NCBI GenBank assembly: GCA_029260375.1
Contig: JAJDDI010000053.1
Span: 1-64,000, forward strand
Source: Phycisphaerales bacterium
Lineage (GTDB): Bacteria > Planctomycetota > Phycisphaerae > Phycisphaerales > UBA1924
DNA: 64,000 nucleotides
Direction of reading: 5' to 3'
Shown here: piece by piece, positions 61,368 through 64,000 of the stretch
Layout of the letters: the number at the start of each line of letters is the position of its first letter
Position numbering within the stretch: the first letter of the stretch is position 1
Position numbers and translations under genes: made by a program
The notes under the pieces: model-generated
Database searches by the model: none
The model's input: the letters and a program-made list of their open reading frames with translations, nothing else
What the model was told of the DNA's origin: nothing

Positions 61368-61877
61368 TCAGCACCGTCGCTGACGCAGATACTGCATGAG
61401 CGCCCGCCGATCCCCGCTCTGCCTGGCTCGCTCGGCCAGCCCGTCGAGCTCGACCGAATCGATCGCCGCCTCTCCCGTCGGACGCATCGCGATCCCCCGC
61501 CCCGCCGCGGGAGCCGCCCCCGCGTGAAACAGGAAGGGCTTGCGCCTCCGAAGCTCTTCCACCGCGATCGCCACGTCCGGCTCGTCCATCTGCGCCACCG
61601 CGGCCTCCGTCAGCAGCCGCGCCGTCTCCACGTCCACCGTGTCCGATTCGCCCAGCGCCCGCTCGATCTGGCGCCGACGCTCGCTCGCGTCCAGCGCCTC
61701 GTGCGCCGCGCTCAACTGCATCTCCAGCTCCGCGATCCGCGACTCGTACGCCGCGCACCTCGTCTCCGCCTCGTCGCCCCGAGCCCGGAGCAGCAACTCC
61801 TCGCTCACCACCGGCCCCTCCCCCGCGTCCGCTCCGCCGTCCCCGCCCACGGGCTCGTTGGTCTGTCCACCCTTCAT
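61368..61877 (-). CDS. Scaffold-like coiled-coil protein (capsid cluster)
   Basis: A 169-residue acidic, helical protein between portal and capsid genes, the usual site of a scaffolding protein. Residues 30-75 form a coiled coil (ARGDEAETRCAAYESRIAEL), then VDVETARLLTEAAVAQM and a basic C-terminus (RRALMQYLRQRRC), the pattern by which scaffolds bind coat protein. AGGAGGAC precedes ATG 61877. Assigned by position and shape, not by family match. Confidence 0.65.
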   Translation of the reverse strand: MKGGQTNEPVGGDGGADAGEGPVVSEELLLRARGDEAETRCAAYESRIAELEMQLSAAHEALDASERRRQIERALGESDTVDVETARLLTEAAVAQMDEPDVAIAVEELRRRKPFLFHAGAAPAAGRGIAMRPTGEAAIDSVELDGLAERARQSGDRRALMQYLRQRRC

Positions 61878-61907
61878 GCCGTCCTCCTGTGTTGTTCCCG
61901 CCCGCGT

Positions 61908-63419
61908 TCAGCGGATCGACGGGTCCGTCGCCTCGTACCCCAGCTCGCCCAGCACCCGCTCCTCGCTCACGCCCAGCTCCACCTTCGCCCGCGCCGCCGC
62001 CACGTCGTCGCGCTCCTCGCTGGGCAGCGGGTCCGTCCACGCCACCCGCACACCCCGGTCCGTCGGAGCCGTCCGCACGACCCCCGCCGCGTCCAGCGCC
62101 CCAAGCACCACCCGGCTGACCTCCGCGATCCCGCGCCCGTACGTCACCCGCTTGCGCTCCGTCTTGGACAGCAGCCCGATCAGCGTCACCCGCAGCGCCG
62201 TCGCGCTCGACAGGTTCCCGACGCGCCCCCGCAGCACACCCCCCGCCAGCGGCGGCGCCGCGCTCACCTTGTCCATCGCCTCGCGGATCTCCGCGATGTG
62301 CGCGCTCTCGCTCGGGCTCGACGAGTCCCCCCCGAACGCCTCCACCGACGCCTCCATGTTGTCCGTCTGCCACAGCGCCCCGGGCCCCACCGGCGCCCGC
62401 TCGAACCCCTCGATCCCCTTGGCCAGGTACATCTGGAAGCTCTGCATCGTCACCCGGCTCGCCCGATCACTCAGCCGCGTGTTCAGCTCGTCCTGCAGCG
62501 GGATCAGCGCCTCCACCTCGCTCATCCCCGAGTACCGGAACGGCTGGCTCACGTTCTGCACGTGCACGATCGGCAGCGTCTCGGGCAGCAGCACGCTCCG
62601 CGCCTCCTCTGCCAACACCCCGTCCTCGTACACCTGGCGCACGCCGGGCCCGATCAGCTCCAGACTCAGCACCCGCTCGGGGGCGCTGCGCGAACGATCG
62701 ATCGCTCGACGACCACCCAGCAGACGCAACCGTCGATCCGACGCCGCAGCGCTCTCCTGATCGCCTGCCTCACGCTCCACGCAGATCGCGTACGCGTCCA
62801 GCTCCCGGTAGTCGTCCCGGCTCACGATCGGCGCCCCGCGCGTCGCGTCGATCGGCTCGATCCGCACCGCCTCCACGACCCCCGCGACATCCCCCGCAGC
62901 GACGCCCAGCAGCCTCTCCTCGTCGATCCGCACCGCCAGGTCCACGTGCCCGTACACGTGCCCCAGCGTCGCGGCGTCCTGCAGCATCGCGATCCCGCCC
63001 GACGCCTCCCACACCGCCTCGATCACCCGCTCCACCCGCTCCCGCGTCGCCTCGTCCTCGCTCGTGCTCAGGATCCGGATCGACTTGCCGAACAGGAAGT
63101 CCACCATCAGCTGCACGCGCCACGCGATGTCGTTCTCGATGACGACCTCACGCCGCCCCGCCGCCCGGTCGTCCAGCGCCGGGTCGCGCCGGACCCCCGT
63201 CACCCGGTCGGGCAGCCCGACCTCCTGCGCCTGGCGGTACCACCCACGCCGGTTCGGGCTGGCCGCGCCGCCCACCCCCACCGGCTCGAGCGGGTTCCGG
63301 AAGTAACTCCACAGCTTCTCGTAGCGCGGCAGATCCCGCGCCCGTCGCCCGTCAAGGACGGACATCAGCCTTGCCTCGTCGAGGCCTGCCCCGGTAAACA
63401 CGTCGAGCCGGTAGGACAT
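61908..63419 (-). CDS. Phage portal protein (SPP1 Gp6-like)
   Basis: A 503-residue portal subunit that would form the dodecameric DNA gate of a capsid. Typical segments: VIENDIAWRVQLMVDFLFGK, the long alpha-beta wing, LIPLQDELNTRLSDRASRV, PPLAGGVLRGRVGNLSSATA and LLSKTERKRVTYGRGIAEV. ATG 63419 with GGAGGGGG upstream is used; the frame before it is Arg/Gly-rich and not coding. In phages the terminase genes precede the portal; here only a 300-nt gap and a cellular gene lie upstream. Confidence 0.85.
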   Translation of the reverse strand: MSYRLDVFTGAGLDEARLMSVLDGRRARDLPRYEKLWSYFRNPLEPVGVGGAASPNRRGWYRQAQEVGLPDRVTGVRRDPALDDRAAGRREVVIENDIAWRVQLMVDFLFGKSIRILSTSEDEATRERVERVIEAVWEASGGIAMLQDAATLGHVYGHVDLAVRIDEERLLGVAAGDVAGVVEAVRIEPIDATRGAPIVSRDDYRELDAYAICVEREAGDQESAAASDRRLRLLGGRRAIDRSRSAPERVLSLELIGPGVRQVYEDGVLAEEARSVLLPETLPIVHVQNVSQPFRYSGMSEVEALIPLQDELNTRLSDRASRVTMQSFQMYLAKGIEGFERAPVGPGALWQTDNMEASVEAFGGDSSSPSESAHIAEIREAMDKVSAAPPLAGGVLRGRVGNLSSATALRVTLIGLLSKTERKRVTYGRGIAEVSRVVLGALDAAGVVRTAPTDRGVRVAWTDPLPSEERDDVAAARAKVELGVSEERVLGELGYEATDPSIR

Positions 63420-63668
63420 GGGCCGCCCCCTCCACTTCCCCGCGCCGGTCCTGTGTGGCCCCGGCGCTGCCAACTGCCTTGTCCCGCGGCGTCCCCACGG
63501 CGCCGCCTCACCCCTGCTGCCCCGGTCCCGATCCGTGCGCACACCACCGGGCGCCGCGCCGCCACGCATCGCGCGCAACGCCATGCCCCAGCCCGTTCTA
63601 GATCTTTCTCAAACTTCTTCGTGCCGCCGCGCGCCAACGCCCCGCCCGTGCGCACAAACATTGCACTG
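63420..63668. other. Gap upstream of the capsid cluster
   Basis: About 250 nt without a gene, which must hold the promoter of the portal-to-holin transcript if the terminator at 63669-63700 works. An AT-richer patch (TCTAGATCTTTCTCAAAC near 63598) is the likeliest place. No attachment-site repeat or tRNA is seen. Confidence 0.5.
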
Positions 63669-63700
63669 CAAAAACAGACAGCCCCCGCCAAGACGGGGGC
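63669..63700 (-). terminator. Rho-independent terminator of the gene at 63727
   Basis: On the minus strand GCCCCCG-TCTTGG-CGGGGGC (63681-63700) is followed by TGTCTGTTTTT. It lies 26 nt after the stop at 63727 and separates that gene from the capsid cluster. Confidence 0.88.
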
Positions 63701-63726
63701 CGCATCGCCGGCGCCGGTTGGTTCGC

Positions 63727-63984
63727 TCAGTCGCCCGTCAGGATCTCAACGTGCGAGTGCTGGTCGAGGTTGACATGCGCGATCTCGCCGTCGTCCTTGC
63801 GCAGCTCGACGCGGTCGATCCACAGCTTCTTGTCCTTGCTGTGGGCGTACCACGACCCGGTCTTCTGCTGCCCCACTCGGATGATCTCGCCCTCGACGCT
63901 GGTGCTCATCGCCCCGCTCAGGCGCGGCACCTGCTGCGTGATCCGCACCCGAACACCCTCGCCAAGCTCGACAGAAGTCCTCAT
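63727..63984 (-). CDS. Small conserved-looking hypothetical protein
   Basis: An 85-residue beta-rich protein: VELGEGVRVRITQQVPRLSG, VEGEIIRVGQQKTGSWYAHS and KLWIDRVELRKDDGEIAHVN, ending in HSHVEILTG. It resembles small SH3-like cytoplasmic proteins of unknown role in Planctomycetota. ATG 63984 has TAGAGT 6 nt upstream and no Shine-Dalgarno. Its own terminator shows that it is independent of the capsid genes. Confidence 0.75.
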   Translation of the reverse strand: MRTSVELGEGVRVRITQQVPRLSGAMSTSVEGEIIRVGQQKTGSWYAHSKDKKLWIDRVELRKDDGEIAHVNLDQHSHVEILTGD

Positions 63985-63990
63985 GCCACC

Positions 63991-63996
63991 ACTCTA
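63991..63996 (-). promoter_or_regulatory. -10-like TAGAGT immediately upstream of the 85-residue protein gene
   Basis: TAGAGT on the minus strand ends 6 nt before ATG 63984. Confidence 0.5.
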
Positions 63997-64000
63997 GCTC

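Overview
The window reads as chromosomal DNA from a member of the Planctomycetota, most probably class Phycisphaerae. This is inferred from very high GC, a strong preference for G or C at third codon positions, DUF58/BatA-type von Willebrand proteins beside a DUF4175-like coiled-coil protein and a squalene-cyclase-like repeat protein, zinc-ribbon membrane proteins of the CxxCGYxLxG type, a PIN-TRAM membrane protein, and many dispersed palindromes. No rRNA, tRNA, CRISPR array, transposase or integrase is visible.

Layout. 1-648: 5' part of a phosphofructokinase gene (minus). 781-1518: secreted EF-hand protein with a clear terminator. 1684-14112: a seven-gene plus-strand run (DUF58, BatA-like, VWA/glutamine-amidotransferase-like, DUF4175-like, Q-rich secreted protein, prenyltransferase-like repeat protein, secreted protein), mostly joined by 4-nt stop/start overlaps. 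14115-19432 (minus): queA, murE, murF, mraY. 20218-23224: lipoprotein, dprA, an unknown ORF and lexA. 23440-25378 (minus): speD and a PIN-TRAM protein. 25413-25546: the SRP RNA gene. 25681-27074: two paralogous zinc-ribbon membrane proteins. 27214-28194: fatty-acid desaturase. 28366-30987: dnaX (with a probable programmed frameshift), ebfC and a Nudix gene. 31702-41861: a surface-polysaccharide locus (two GT2 glycosyltransferases, a sulfotransferase-GT2-methyltransferase fusion, a Wzm/Wzt-type exporter, a second sulfotransferase and an MsbA-type ABC exporter). 41932-50715: cca/pcnB-like nucleotidyltransferase, AhpD-like protein, thioredoxin-like protein, O-methyltransferase, lipoproteins, a RibB with a degenerate GTP-cyclohydrolase domain, DUF1579 proteins, a YCII protein. 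50703-52516: GNAT and a pyrophosphate-type phosphofructokinase. 52683-57449: two amidohydrolase-family proteins. 57995-63419: a compact capsid gene cluster (portal, scaffold-like, major capsid, connector- and tail-like, holin-like) with no terminase or integrase, lying between ordinary cellular genes.

Three signals stand out. (1) At least twelve genes that begin transcription units have a TANNNT hexamer ending 5-8 nt before the start codon and no Shine-Dalgarno sequence, the signature of leaderless mRNAs; genes inside operons, and some led genes, have good Shine-Dalgarno sites instead. (2) dnaX ends in frame at an A AAA AAA G site preceded by an SD-like GGGAG, and the -1 frame continues for 90 codons into a conserved-looking C-terminal domain. 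(3) Several families of dispersed palindromes fill the intergenic gaps; one family twice brackets a single gene, one copy of another is interrupted by a third, and another fills the gaps of the capsid cluster.
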